Assembly (NCBI GenBank): GCA_030536145.1
Contig: JAUNQN010000022.1
Location: forward strand, 1 to 47,154
Origin: Akkermansia sp.
GTDB lineage: Bacteria; Verrucomicrobiota; Verrucomicrobiia; Verrucomicrobiales; Akkermansiaceae
DNA length: 47,154 nt
Direction of reading: 5' to 3'
A program made the translations under genes and the position numbers. The notes below the pieces were generated by a model that saw nothing but the letters and a program-made list of their open reading frames with translations, had not been told where the DNA came from and searched no databases. Below are positions 1 through 7,536 of the stretch, in pieces. Position 1 is the stretch's first letter, and every line of letters begins with the position of its first letter.

Positions 1-23
1 GCATGTGCGTATTGTACACATGC
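1..23. repeat. 7-bp inverted repeat at window edge
   Basis: GCATGTG and CACATGC flank a 9-base centre. The centre contains GTATTG, which also occurs in the palindromes near 1680 and 1991, so this may be a distant relative. It could be an operator for a gene to the left of the window. This is weak evidence on its own. Confidence 0.3.
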
Positions 24-130
24 CAAGGGGATATTAACAGCTCCGAATAATTGGGGACTAGGTACTATTTACGATTTGGAATAGAGCGCGCCCCAAAGGG
101 GCGCGGGGGGCGGTGCCGCCGGAAAAGCAG

Positions 131-159
131 AAACGGCCCGGCAGGGTGCCGGGCCGTTT
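131..159 (-). terminator. Rho-independent-type terminator of the leftward PEP-CTERM gene
   Basis: A perfect 13-bp stem (AAACGGCCCGGCA and its complement) has a 3-nt loop. It lies about 30 bp past the stop of the leftward gene, and the minus strand continues into a T-rich stretch (CTGCTTTT). A second short GC hairpin (CGCGCCCC/GGGGCGCG) lies at 87-105. Confidence 0.7.
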
Positions 160-190
160 GGGAATGTTGTATCGCGGAAGCACCGTATGC

Positions 191-1573
191 TTACTTGCGG
201 CGGCGGCGGGCGCAGAGACCTGCCAGGGCCAGCAGGGAGAGGGAACCCGTGGCGGGCTCCGGAACTGCCGGGTCGGAAACGGTCTTCACCAAGGAAACCT
301 GCTCGTTAGCATAAGTAACAGTGTAGGTTATCCCCTCGCTGTCAACTAATTCACGGTTCGAGAACACGGAAGCCGCAGACATCTGGGAAGGATTGGTGCT
401 GCCCTTCATTGTATCCACACCATTGAAAAGAGTAATTGCGCTGCTACCTTCCGAATCCAGAAGCTGCTGCAACAGGGAGCCAGCCAATTCCACATCGCCC
501 TTACCCAAGTCTAGGTCGCACCCCAGTGTCAGGACACCATTCATGGTCAGCTTTGTTGTGGAGTTCAAATCCAAGTCCGCATTCAGCGTAGTGGCAGCAG
601 CGTTCGTAGCATTCACCGTCAGAACCGTAGCCGTAAGTTTTCGTCCGGAATGGTCGGACTCGCTACCAAGGGTAAATGTAGCTCCTCCAGCAAGAGTCAG
701 GGAGTCGGCAGCATACGTCGTGCCTGATTGCTGCTCGATTGTCATCGTACCATTCACCACCAGTTTGGGGGAGGTCATGGTCACATTGCCGAATTTCTGA
801 GAGGCACCCTCGGCCACTACCAGGGTCACGCCCGCACCAATTTCTCCTGAAAAGGATGCCTCTGAACCTTGCGTAATTGTCAACGTTGCAGCAGTCACAC
901 CGTTGTTGCCCGCCAAATTGCAGAGCTGAATGTTGCCGTTCACTCCTGAGAGTGATTTCACAGAAGCCTCTGCAACATTGAGTTGCACAATGCTCTTTCC
1001 ATTGCCTGATGCCTGTTCAAACTTGAGATTGGCATTGCTTACTGCATCAGAATTGCTGAGTACAAGGTAGTTTGTGCCTGTATTGGAACCCGTGCCAGCG
1101 TGAGCCATGGCAATTGTGCCGCTGAAGCTGTTAGCCCCTGTCAGGTTCGTGAAGTTGATGGAGCCCCCATCCCCGTTCTCTCGACGGAAGCGCACTGTGG
1201 ACCCTGCACCTCCCGTCAGAGACTCGATAGTCAGGTCTTTGCCGTTCTTGAAGCCTAAGACATATTCCAAATCCGGGTTGTAGTTCACTTTCTGCAGAGT
1301 GATGACACCTTCTTGGATTTTCACATTGGAGTTGTTTTGGGTCAGGTTCAACTGGGCTTTCAGGGTGGAAGTGGGATCTCCTGTCAAATTGTGGGGAACC
1401 GCACCACCAGGCCCGCCAGAAAGGGTCAAGTCCGAGTTCCCTGTATGATTGATGACATCCTCGCTGGTATAACCGTTAATCTGGTTCGCATTCCATGTAG
1501 CGGTGCCCACGTTCGTGGTCCCGGCTAAGGCTGCTGTCCCCATAGCCAAGAGTATTGCAAGAGTCTTTTTCAT
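191..1573 (-). CDS. PEP-CTERM-type surface/exported protein
   Basis: A 460-residue secreted protein. It has a Sec signal peptide (MKKTLAILLAMGTAALAG), a long Gly/Ser/Thr/Asn-rich body with repeating short beta-strand patterns (TLTI, KLTM, LTL), and a C-terminal tail of VPEPATG, a hydrophobic helix and RRRRK. That tail is the PEP-CTERM exosortase sorting signal as it appears in Akkermansia-like Verrucomicrobia. The body resembles autotransporter-associated beta-helix passengers, so a cell-surface role is likely, but no ligand or enzyme activity is visible. The start chosen is the ATG before the signal peptide; a longer in-frame extension to 1666 would run through the leader hairpin and into the promoter. 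It is divergent from the PEP-CTERM gene at 2092. Confidence 0.85.
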   Translation of the reverse strand: MKKTLAILLAMGTAALAGTTNVGTATWNANQINGYTSEDVINHTGNSDLTLSGGPGGAVPHNLTGDPTSTLKAQLNLTQNNSNVKIQEGVITLQKVNYNPDLEYVLGFKNGKDLTIESLTGGAGSTVRFRRENGDGGSINFTNLTGANSFSGTIAMAHAGTGSNTGTNYLVLSNSDAVSNANLKFEQASGNGKSIVQLNVAEASVKSLSGVNGNIQLCNLAGNNGVTAATLTITQGSEASFSGEIGAGVTLVVAEGASQKFGNVTMTSPKLVVNGTMTIEQQSGTTYAADSLTLAGGATFTLGSESDHSGRKLTATVLTVNATNAAATTLNADLDLNSTTKLTMNGVLTLGCDLDLGKGDVELAGSLLQQLLDSEGSSAITLFNGVDTMKGSTNPSQMSAASVFSNRELVDSEGITYTVTYANEQVSLVKTVSDPAVPEPATGSLSLLALAGLCARRRRK

Positions 1574-1600
1574 GTAAAGTATTGAGTTAGTGTTTATGTG

Positions 1601-1658
1601 GTGCGTGTCAGGGGAATCCTGCCCTCGCGCATTGGACAGCTCATCCCCTGACACGCAC
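1601..1658 (-). promoter_or_regulatory. Long stem-loop at the 5' end of the PEP-CTERM mRNA leader
   Basis: Two perfectly complementary 15-base arms (GTGCGTGTCAGGGGA at 1601-1615 and its complement at 1644-1658) enclose a 28-nt loop. The predicted promoter at 1666-1694 should start transcription near 1659, so the mRNA would begin almost exactly with the stem. The hairpin ends 27 nt before the ATG at 1573. It could stabilise the 5' end, act as a binding site for a protein or small RNA, or be a small RNA itself. No T-tract follows, so it is not an ordinary terminator. Confidence 0.65.
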
Positions 1659-1665
1659 GATGGCA

Positions 1666-1694
1666 AGTATACAGTATTGGCAATACTGTAGCAA
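1666..1694 (-). promoter_or_regulatory. Promoter of leftward PEP-CTERM gene with palindromic operator in the spacer
   Basis: On the minus strand the -35 is TTGCTA (1694-1689), the spacer is exactly 17 bp, and the -10 is TATACT (1671-1666). The spacer together with its edges forms a perfect palindrome: arms TACAGTATTG around a single central base, 1670-1690. An operator between -35 and -10 is a common place for a dimeric repressor or a MerR-like activator to act. A sister site lies at 1978-2004. Confidence 0.65.
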
Positions 1695-1712
1695 GCAAAA
1701 AGTTAGCAATAC

Positions 1713-1973
1713 ATGAAAAAAACTGCATTTTGGAGGCTATCGACCGCCTTTAACAAAACAATAAGTGAAACAAGGAGATATATGAAACACGATTCTATTT
1801 CAATGCGTTATGTTAGCTCGAGCGCATACAGCATTGCCAAGGCTGTATGCAAGACAAAACGGTGGCAACTCTTCGTTTTTTCTATTTATGCTGGTTTCGA
1901 TGAAACGGGAAGCCTGCGAGTGAAATGGCATATATCGGAAAATCGTATTCAATATCAATTGATAAGAAAATGA
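1713..1973 (+). CDS. Small AT-rich hypothetical ORF between two palindromes
   Basis: An 86-codon ORF, or 63 codons from the inner ATG at 1782. It lies entirely between the two operator palindromes and carries a third, degenerate copy in its middle (1824-1850). The deduced product is basic and Ser/Lys/Arg-rich with no family I recognise. The DNA is much more AT-rich than the rest of the window. It may be a non-coding spacer or a remnant of transferred DNA rather than a gene; AGGAG just before 1782 would suit the inner start. Confidence 0.25.
   Translation: MKKTAFWRLSTAFNKTISETRRYMKHDSISMRYVSSSAYSIAKAVCKTKRWQLFVFSIYAGFDETGSLRVKWHISENRIQYQLIRK
1824..1850. repeat. Degenerate third copy of the palindrome
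   Basis: GCATACAGC (1824-1832) and GCTGTATGC (1842-1850) flank ATTGCCAAG. Aligned without gaps to the 27-bp palindrome at 1978-2004, it keeps TACAG, ATTGCCAA and CTGTA. Three of the four arm differences are matched by compensating changes in the other arm, so symmetry is preserved while the sequence has drifted. The three centres (1680, 1837, 1991) are 157 and 154 bp apart. Confidence 0.55.
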
Positions 1974-1976
1974 AAA

Positions 1977-2005
1977 AGTGTACAGTATTGCCAATACTGT
2001 ACACT
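1977..2005 (+). promoter_or_regulatory. 27-bp perfect palindrome, operator/promoter for rightward PEP-CTERM gene
   Basis: Arms GTGTACAGTATTG and CAATACTGTACAC surround one central C (1978-2004). Placed in the same register as the leftward promoter, it gives a -10 of TACACT (2000-2005) after the same 17-bp spacer, but a poor -35 (AGTGTA). The matching geometry in both directions suggests one regulator controls both PEP-CTERM genes. The leader to the ATG at 2092 would be about 80 nt. Confidence 0.55.
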
Positions 2006-2091
2006 ACGCCCGGAGCTGCTGGACGTGGCATTCATTGCGCAAGAAGGCGCGTCGGTGGGTCCAGTTAACAACAAACTAGAAAGAGATAAAC

Positions 2092-2760
2092 ATGAAAAAG
2101 ACACTGATAGCACTGATGGCTCTTGCCAGCGTGTCCATGGCTGCTCAGGATTATCCTGCTGAGTATGATGCCAGTAGCCCTACCTCGTACCAGTTCTATT
2201 TTGAAATTGGGTCAACTGATCCTATCGCAGACGGACGCGTACTGACTCTCCAGTACTTTACGTTTACCGATAGTAATCTGTATACAGATGGGATGAAATT
2301 CAACGTGACTGGCGAAAATTCAGCCATTACCCTGACGTTAGGTGCAGGTGCAATCGCAGATGCTTGGGATGGTTCCAAGGCAGTTATTAAATCCAATACC
2401 ACTTTCACTCCTGATCGTGCCTCCGACCGGAGCGCAACATTTATGGGTACAGATGGGAATGCGCTGGTTATTGACAAAGACGTGGTATATCGTGTAACCG
2501 CACTTAAGAGCAATAATTTGCAAAGCGTTGTGCTTGCTCGCTGGGATAAAACATCTGAAGATTACATAGATGTGAGTTCTGTTACTTTTAATGGTAATCT
2601 GAATGGGAGTGGCGGTGGCGCAAATGCACTTTCTACTCTGCTTAATAGCGACTATGCCGTCGCTTCTCCTCCCCAGCCGTCTCCTGTTCCGGAACCTGCC
2701 ACGGGCACGCTTTCGCTGCTGGCGTTGGCCGGGCTTTGCGTCCGCCGCCGCAGGAAGTAA
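2092..2760 (+). CDS. PEP-CTERM-type surface/exported protein
   Basis: A 222-residue protein with a signal peptide (MKKTLIALMALASVSMAA), a beta-rich body of unknown fold, a short Pro/Ser linker and the tail VPEPATGTLSLLALAGL followed by RRRRK. The tail is almost identical to that of the divergent neighbour, while the bodies share no clear similarity. The family assignment rests on the C-terminal sorting signal; the molecular role is unknown. The start is supported by an AGAAAGAG purine stretch just upstream, one of the few SD-like leaders in this window. A strong hairpin terminator follows. Confidence 0.85.
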   Translation: MKKTLIALMALASVSMAAQDYPAEYDASSPTSYQFYFEIGSTDPIADGRVLTLQYFTFTDSNLYTDGMKFNVTGENSAITLTLGAGAIADAWDGSKAVIKSNTTFTPDRASDRSATFMGTDGNALVIDKDVVYRVTALKSNNLQSVVLARWDKTSEDYIDVSSVTFNGNLNGSGGGANALSTLLNSDYAVASPPQPSPVPEPATGTLSLLALAGLCVRRRRK

Positions 2761-2785
2761 GGCTAGCGCTACTGCGTTTTTAGTG

Positions 2786-2822
2786 CATCCGCCCGTGTTT
2801 GAAGCACGGGCGGATGTTTTGT
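2786..2822 (+). terminator. Rho-independent terminator after rightward PEP-CTERM gene
   Basis: A 12-bp perfect stem (CATCCGCCCGTG/CACGGGCGGATG) with a 7-nt loop is followed by TTTTGTT, 25 bp past the stop codon. Confidence 0.85.
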
Positions 2823-2870
2823 TCAAGTTATGAATCATGCGGGCGGGATTGTCCCGCCCGTCCGCCATCC

Positions 2871-3066
2871 CTGCGCCGCAGGCGCGCGTCCCCTAGTCGC
2901 CTTGGCAACGTATCTTGTAGCGACCCCACGGCGGCCTGTCTCGGCGTAGCAAGCGAGCGCCAGCGAGACGCGAAGCCGGGAAACCGTGGTGGTGACCCGC
3001 TATGCAGTCGTTAGAGGGAAACCCCGTTGCCCGCATGCCTCGGCGGAGCGGTCCGGTCCCCTGCAT
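2871..3066 (+). repeat. Dispersed structured repeat, copy A
   Basis: One of four full copies in the window. Landmarks in order: a GC hairpin (GCGCCGCAGGCGCGC), CTAGTCGCCTTGGC, a CTCGGCGTAGC module, CCGTGGTGGTGACCCGC, AGTCGTTAGAGGG, AACCCCG, and GGTCCCCTGCAT at the end. The 2761-3152 interval holds no convincing gene: it contains the terminator, a hairpin at about 2840-2863, this repeat, and a second terminator at 3082. Confidence 0.75.
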
Positions 3067-3081
3067 AACTATCCGCCATTT

Positions 3082-3113
3082 CCGGCAGGGGCCTGGCGGC
3101 CCCTGCCGGTTTT
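3082..3113 (+). terminator. Hairpin terminator facing the phage fragment
   Basis: A 12-bp perfect stem (CCGGCAGGGGCC/GGCCCCTGCCGG) with a 4-nt loop is followed by TTTT on the plus strand. Nothing obvious on the plus strand needs it, so it may block read-through from the repeat. It could also be a leftover of the lost downstream phage genes. Confidence 0.6.
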
Positions 3114-3152
3114 CATCATCACTACCAAGACCTGCACGGGGCAGGTGAAGGG

Positions 3153-4007
3153 TTAGCGGAGCGAGCGGCCGAAGGCTAGGCGGTCGTACTGCTCATTTGC
3201 GTAGCGGTGGCGGGGGTGGTTGGCGTGCATGTAGGCATCATGCAGTGGGTGTGCGGGGTCATGGGCGATGCGGTGGGCCTCGTCGCGGTCGTCTGCGGGC
3301 GGGCCCTGGTGCATGGGAGCCTCCTGCCCCTGGCGGGCGAGCTCCAGCAAGAGGCGTGCGAAATCCGCATTGGCGCGCAGGGCGGGGTTTTCCGCGAGTT
3401 CCTGCACATCCACGCCGGCGCGGCGGCCGGAGGTTTCCAGGAACTTGGCCACGGTGGCCATGTTGGCATCATACTCATGGCCCCACTCCTGCTGCAGGTC
3501 TGCCTCTGCGGCCTCCACGGCGGCCTGTGTGCTGCGCCGGTAGTCTTGCAGGAAATGGCGGCCCTCCTGGGCGTAGCGGTCCACCAGGGCCTGCATGGCC
3601 TTGGGTGGCACGCCGTAGTCAAAGGCGACGCGGGAGAGGGAATCCGCCAGGCGGGGGTCCCAGATTTCATCCGGGGTGTCCTCCGGGCGGGTGATGCAGA
3701 ATTCCTCTGCGGTGGCGGGCAGGCCCACGGCGGTGCGGAATGCCTGCATGCGGGGCTCGTCGGCGGTGTCGGGGTAGCCCTTCATGCGCTCCAGGTTGGC
3801 GTAGCTCTTGGCCAGGGCCTCCGGGCGGCGGAATTTGGCCAGGGTGGCGGCGTAGGGGCGCAGGTCCTCGAACCGGGAGAACCAGTCCGGGGAGAAGGCG
3901 CCGTCCTCTGCCAGGAGGGCGGGGGCGGCGGGTTCCGGCATGGGGGCGGCATTCCCGGTTGCATCGGCAGCGGGGGCCGTATCGTCATTGTTCTTGTTGG
4001 TGTTCAT
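3153..4007 (-). CDS. Phage scaffolding-like protein
   Basis: A 284-residue acidic, Ala/Glu-rich, mostly helical protein. It has a disordered N-terminus (about 1-35), a conserved-looking block WFSRFEDLRPYAATLAKFR with KSYANLERM (about 40-75), and a long helical middle (about 130-230). This is the usual build of podovirus scaffold/capsid-assembly proteins encoded after the portal. It overlaps the upstream gene by 23 bp and is the last gene of a leftward operon. In a complete phage the major capsid gene should come next; instead a dispersed repeat begins 87 bp beyond the stop. Confidence 0.6.
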   Translation of the reverse strand: MNTNKNNDDTAPAADATGNAAPMPEPAAPALLAEDGAFSPDWFSRFEDLRPYAATLAKFRRPEALAKSYANLERMKGYPDTADEPRMQAFRTAVGLPATAEEFCITRPEDTPDEIWDPRLADSLSRVAFDYGVPPKAMQALVDRYAQEGRHFLQDYRRSTQAAVEAAEADLQQEWGHEYDANMATVAKFLETSGRRAGVDVQELAENPALRANADFARLLLELARQGQEAPMHQGPPADDRDEAHRIAHDPAHPLHDAYMHANHPRHRYANEQYDRLAFGRSLR

Positions 4008-4275
4008 TGTCTTGTTCTAGTTCTTGTTTGGCTTCCACCCGGGCCAGCTCCAGCTGGCTGCGGATGACAAGGAATACTTCCCGGTGGGCGTCACGGCGCA
4101 TGGCATCCAGCGGGTCATAGCAGCCGGGCTTGCCCTGGAAAACGGGCAGGTGGGTCTCAAACCGCTGCTCCAGGTGCTCCAGGGCCTTTTGGCCGATGGG
4201 TGTGCCGAAGGCGGCCAGGAGCAGGCGGCGGTTCCGGCGTGCCTGTTCTGCGGCGGGGTTGCGGGGGTAGATCAT
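3985..4275 (-). CDS. Bbp19-like small phage protein
   Basis: A 96-residue protein. Residues about 20-75 (AFGTPIGQKALEHL, HLPVFQGKPG, DAMRRDAHREVFLVIRSQL) match the pattern of the Bbp19-like family found beside portal genes in podovirus-like phages. The tail is Glu/Gln-rich. The start overlaps the portal stop by 4 bp (ATGA), indicating translational coupling. The molecular function of the family is not established. Confidence 0.6.
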   Translation of the reverse strand: MIYPRNPAAEQARRNRRLLLAAFGTPIGQKALEHLEQRFETHLPVFQGKPGCYDPLDAMRRDAHREVFLVIRSQLELARVEAKQELEQDNEHQQEQ

Positions 4276-5873
4276 GGGCGTGGTGCGGCGGGGCTGGCGG
4301 TTGCGGGGGCGGGGCTTTCCTGCTGTGCGGCCAGGGCGGCGGCGTCTGCCTCCCGCCGGCGGCGCATGCGCTTCACGGAGCTTTCCGGGCGCAGGATTTC
4401 CTCCGGCACGCCATCCAGGCGGGCGCTGAGGCGGAAGGCGCGGTCCAGGTCCACGTGGTCTGCCACGGCGGGATCCATGGCAGCCATGGCCTGCAGGCGC
4501 TGCAGGGTGCGCTCCATGCCCTCTGCCTGCAGGCGGCGCATGATGGTGGCAATGCGGCCCTGGTAGACCACGCGGGGCTCTGCCAGTTCCGTTTCCCCGC
4601 GTGCGTTGGTGCGCAGGGCGCTTGCGGGCGGGCGGGGGAAGCAGCCCATGCGGAAGAGCAGGGCGAACACGCGTTCCATGAGCGGGCGGAAATCACTGGT
4701 GAACAGGGTGAAGGAGGGTGAGAAGAGCATGACGCGCTCATTCTCCCGCGCGTACACCTCTGCGGCGCTCATCTGCTGCTTGCGCTCGCTCCAGAGCTCC
4801 AGCATGGGCACAAAGAAGGCGCGGTTGATGGATTCCTGCTTCTGGCGCAGGCGGTCCATGCCCACATCATAGCGGCCGGAGGTGGCCCACTCCCTGGGGA
4901 AGCCCAGGCTGGCGCTCTCCGGGTTGATGAGGGTGCGGCCGCCGGCGCGCAGGTCCACCTCCCCGGATTGGTTGGCGAGCTCCAGGATGCGGGGGAAGGC
5001 GGCCACCTCTCCCAGCATGTCCAGGATGCGGTTCAGGAACTGAGCCTGGCGGATATCCGGGTACACCAGGCGGGCGGGTGCCAGGCCGTACGGGCCTTCC
5101 CCCCAGCGCAGGAAACGGGTGACCATGTAGGGCATTTCCCGGTAGCCGCCCTCCTCCACGGTGCAGTGGTCGTCCAGGCTGTAGTACAGGCTCTCGAAGG
5201 GCATGTTGCGGGCATCCGTGCGCCTGGGGTTGCGGCGGTGGCGGGGGCGCACCACGTGCAGGAAGGCCAGGCGGCCCAGGTGCGGGTCTGCCCCGGAATC
5301 CAGCAGGGCGCGTGCGCGCGGGCCCAGGGCTTTCTTGCCGAACTGGGCGGCGGCCTGGTGCGGGGTGAGGGTGAATTCCCGCATGAAGGTGTCCACCGTG
5401 CCCTCGTCATCCTCTGCACAGACAAAGCGGCCGCAGGGGATGTGGCGGAACAGCAGGCCGCCGCGGCGCGCGCTGCTGCAGAACAGGCAGCCGGTGCCCA
5501 GGCCCACGCGGTCCAGGAAACACTCGTGCAGCTCCGTGTAGAAATTGCTGCGCGCCAGTTCCGCATTGGCAATCTCTGAGCAGCGGTTGAACCAGGATTC
5601 GGCCTCGTCCCCGGCATCCGGGTCTGCGCAGCTCCATTTGAACCACAGCTCATGGCCGGGGGTAATGTAGCTCATGTGGCCGCTGGCCAGTTTCTGGCAG
5701 GCCTCCACGGCGGTGGTATCCCCCAGGCCGCGGAAGGAGGAAGCGCCCGGCGCGGTGTCCTCCCCGTCCTCCTGCCGGGCGGGCAGCACGTAGCGGCGCA
5801 GGGTCTCCCACCAGGAATCCCAGGGGGCGCGTGCGGCCTTCAGGCTGTTGTAGGTGCGGAGCAGGTCGTTCAT
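4272..5873 (-). CDS. Phage portal / head-to-tail connecting protein
   Basis: A 533-residue protein with the hallmarks of the T7-like head-tail connector (portal) family. The N-terminal block LLRTYNSLKAARAPWDSWWE is followed by RRYVLPAR, a middle with YSLDDHCTVEEGGYREMPY, a stem region with YPDIRQAQFLNRILDMLGE, and the typical 'FVPMLEL..R.QMSAAEVYARENE' segment near residue 360. Its length fits the family. It forms the dodecameric DNA-entry ring of the capsid. It overlaps its neighbours by 1-4 bp at both ends. The frame is intact, with no stop or frameshift, although the surrounding phage genome is missing. Confidence 0.85.
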   Translation of the reverse strand: MNDLLRTYNSLKAARAPWDSWWETLRRYVLPARQEDGEDTAPGASSFRGLGDTTAVEACQKLASGHMSYITPGHELWFKWSCADPDAGDEAESWFNRCSEIANAELARSNFYTELHECFLDRVGLGTGCLFCSSARRGGLLFRHIPCGRFVCAEDDEGTVDTFMREFTLTPHQAAAQFGKKALGPRARALLDSGADPHLGRLAFLHVVRPRHRRNPRRTDARNMPFESLYYSLDDHCTVEEGGYREMPYMVTRFLRWGEGPYGLAPARLVYPDIRQAQFLNRILDMLGEVAAFPRILELANQSGEVDLRAGGRTLINPESASLGFPREWATSGRYDVGMDRLRQKQESINRAFFVPMLELWSERKQQMSAAEVYARENERVMLFSPSFTLFTSDFRPLMERVFALLFRMGCFPRPPASALRTNARGETELAEPRVVYQGRIATIMRRLQAEGMERTLQRLQAMAAMDPAVADHVDLDRAFRLSARLDGVPEEILRPESSVKRMRRRREADAAALAAQQESPAPATASPAAPRP

Positions 5874-6076
5874 CAGCCCAGGGTGGTGTTGTTTTCCTGC
5901 TGCTGCTGCTGCCGCGCGGGGTCGGCATTGGCGTTCAGGATGGTGGAGAGCAGGCCGCGGCGGCGGCTGTTCCGGCTGTTGTAGTCCCGCGTGGTTTCCT
6001 GCGTATCCGTGTAGGTGGTCACGGGAATGGGGTTGGTGGCGGCGGCGGGCGCTGCGGAGGGTTTAGTGAATCCCAT
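5873..6076 (-). CDS. Small phage protein preceding portal
   Basis: 67 residues, low complexity (Ala/Thr/Gln/Asn-rich), with the motif RRRGLLSTILNAN and ending TTLG. Short proteins with an R-R-G-x-x-S-T-I-L motif and terminal LG are commonly found immediately upstream of podovirus-like portal genes; their role is unknown. The stop overlaps the portal ATG (ATGA). Confidence 0.55.
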   Translation of the reverse strand: MGFTKPSAAPAAATNPIPVTTYTDTQETTRDYNSRNSRRRGLLSTILNANADPARQQQQQENNTTLG

Positions 6077-6452
6077 GGTGGGTGTGTCTTTCTATGGTAT
6101 CTGGGTTATGGACAAAGTGCCGCCAGGCGTGAATGTGCGGGGCGGGGTTGCGGAGGCCGCGGCGGAAGCAGAGCAGGGGCAGGGACTGCAGCCCGCGGCC
6201 CAGGCGCAGGGCCAGCGGCAGGCTGCCCGCCAGCAGGTGCACGTACCATGCATCTGCCGCGGCGGGGATATGCCGCAGGTCCTCCCACTGCCCGGGGCAG
6301 GCGGAGCATACCGGTTTGAGCAGCGCCACCAGCGCCGGCAGCCATACCACCACGCCCGCCGGGTTGGCCGCAAGCGCCGCCAGGTCATCCCCCAGGCTGC
6401 GGGCGGATGATGCATAGTAGCGTGCGGCAAGGGCGCGGGCATCGTGGTTCAT
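6063..6452 (-). CDS. Hypothetical protein, first gene of leftward phage operon
   Basis: 129 residues from this ATG, or 133 from the ATG at 6464. Both are plausible; the longer one has CAGGG just upstream. The protein is helical and Leu/Ala-rich (ALAANPAGVVVWLPALVALL, ADAWYVHLLAG), with a basic Arg/His-rich end. I do not recognise the family. Support for coding is its 14-bp overlap with the next phage gene, matching the tight packing of the operon. A much longer antisense frame reaching 7421 is a shadow of the rightward genes. Confidence 0.5.
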   Translation of the reverse strand: MNHDARALAARYYASSARSLGDDLAALAANPAGVVVWLPALVALLKPVCSACPGQWEDLRHIPAAADAWYVHLLAGSLPLALRLGRGLQSLPLLCFRRGLRNPAPHIHAWRHFVHNPDTIERHTHHGIH

Positions 6453-6620
6453 GCCCGGCACCATACCCTGCCGCGGGGCGTTTGCCAATCTCCGGCACGG
6501 GGCGGGCGGCAGCCTGCCTGCGGCGGGCAGGTCAGGCGGCCCTGCGGCGCTCCATTGCCTGCCAACCCGCGCTGTGCCATGCTTTAGCCGCGCCCGGAAC
6601 CAGGCGCAAGTGAACAAAAG

Positions 6621-7226
6621 ATGGAAAACGATACATTGCCCGCCCCTGTGCCCAGCGCAGTGGATATATGCAACCTGGCCCTCAGCAAGCTGGGGGAATC
6701 CCCCATATCCGGAATAGATGCCAACGGCACGCTGCCCCAGCGTATGTGCTACATGCACTACCACCCCGTGCGGCGAGAGGTGCTCTGCGTGAACCGCTGG
6801 AGCTTTGCCGTGCGGCAGGCCACCCTGCACAGCGCGGATGCCGCCGCGGCGGAATCCGGCCATGCCGTGCCGCACGCCCTGCCGCAGGACTGCCTGCGCG
6901 TGCTGGAGGTGCGCTCCCCCGGCTGGACCCTGCGCGGCCGCACCGTGTTCTGCCCGGCGGGGGATATACGCCTGCGCTACATAGCGGATGTGGAGGATAC
7001 GGAGCTGTTCGACCCGCTCTTTGTGGAGGCCTTCGCCGTGCGCCTGGCCTGCAAGCTCTGCATTCCGCTCATCAACAGCACCACCACCCGCCAGGCCCTG
7101 CTGGAGGAGTACCAGCGCATTGCCCTGCCGCAGGCCAGCCATTTCAACGCCGTGCAGGAGCATTCCAACGATGAGGACCACCCCCTCTACCGCCTCTGGA
7201 AGCAGAGCCTGGGCCGCAAGGACTGA
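6621..7226 (+). CDS. Tail tubular protein A-like (T7 gp11 family)
   Basis: A 201-residue protein beginning with a short tail, then DICNLALSKLGESPISGID, the signature opening of the T7 gp11 / P22 gp4-like tail-adaptor family. RREVLCVNRWSFAVRQA follows, and near residue 140 FVEAFAVRLACKLCIPL. Gp11 forms the ring below the portal that links head and tail. It runs divergently from the portal operon, with about 155 bp between them, and opens a rightward three-gene run. The frame is complete. Confidence 0.75.
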   Translation: MENDTLPAPVPSAVDICNLALSKLGESPISGIDANGTLPQRMCYMHYHPVRREVLCVNRWSFAVRQATLHSADAAAAESGHAVPHALPQDCLRVLEVRSPGWTLRGRTVFCPAGDIRLRYIADVEDTELFDPLFVEAFAVRLACKLCIPLINSTTTRQALLEEYQRIALPQASHFNAVQEHSNDEDHPLYRLWKQSLGRKD

Positions 7227-7251
7227 TTCACCCGCCGGGATAGCACACGCC

Positions 7252-7536
7252 ATGAAAGCCATAGATTTTGCCTGCCGCCTGCTGGCCCGCCTGAACCGGG
7301 ACGACATGCCCGCCGCCACCCGCCAGGTGCTGCTGGCCGTGGCCGCCGGCCTGCCGGAGGCCCCGGATATCGCCCGGCTCACCGGGCTGCTGCCGCAGAC
7401 CTGCAGCAGCCTGCTCACCACCCTGGAGCGCCAGGGCTATGTGAAGTGCCATGACCGCAGCCACCGCGGGTTTTCCCTTACCCCCTGCGGCAAGGACCGC
7501 GTGGCCAAACTCTTCTCCTTCCTCCCCCATGCCTAG
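7252..7536 (+). CDS. Small winged-helix (MarR-like) protein
   Basis: 94 residues. A helical N-terminus is followed by a helix-turn-helix (about 38-65, DIARLTGLLPQTCSSLLTTLERQGYV) and a beta wing (KCHDRSHRGFSLTPCGKDRV). This is the layout of a minimal MarR/winged-helix DNA-binding domain without a dimerisation extension. It lies in a phage gene run and overlaps the next gene by 8 bp, so it may be a phage regulator. The start follows the recurring CACGCC leader rather than an SD. Confidence 0.6.
   Translation: MKAIDFACRLLARLNRDDMPAATRQVLLAVAAGLPEAPDIARLTGLLPQTCSSLLTTLERQGYVKCHDRSHRGFSLTPCGKDRVAKLFSFLPHA

Noticed and set aside
1670..2004. CRISPR-like array of three spaced palindromes
   Set aside because: Only three copies, one degenerate, with 130-bp gaps and perfect dyad symmetry placed within promoters; no cas genes.
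6063..7421. 452-codon minus-strand frame
   Set aside because: Most of it is antisense to the tail-tube and winged-helix genes and has His/Gly/Ala-rich low-complexity composition; only its last 129-133 codons are kept as a gene.
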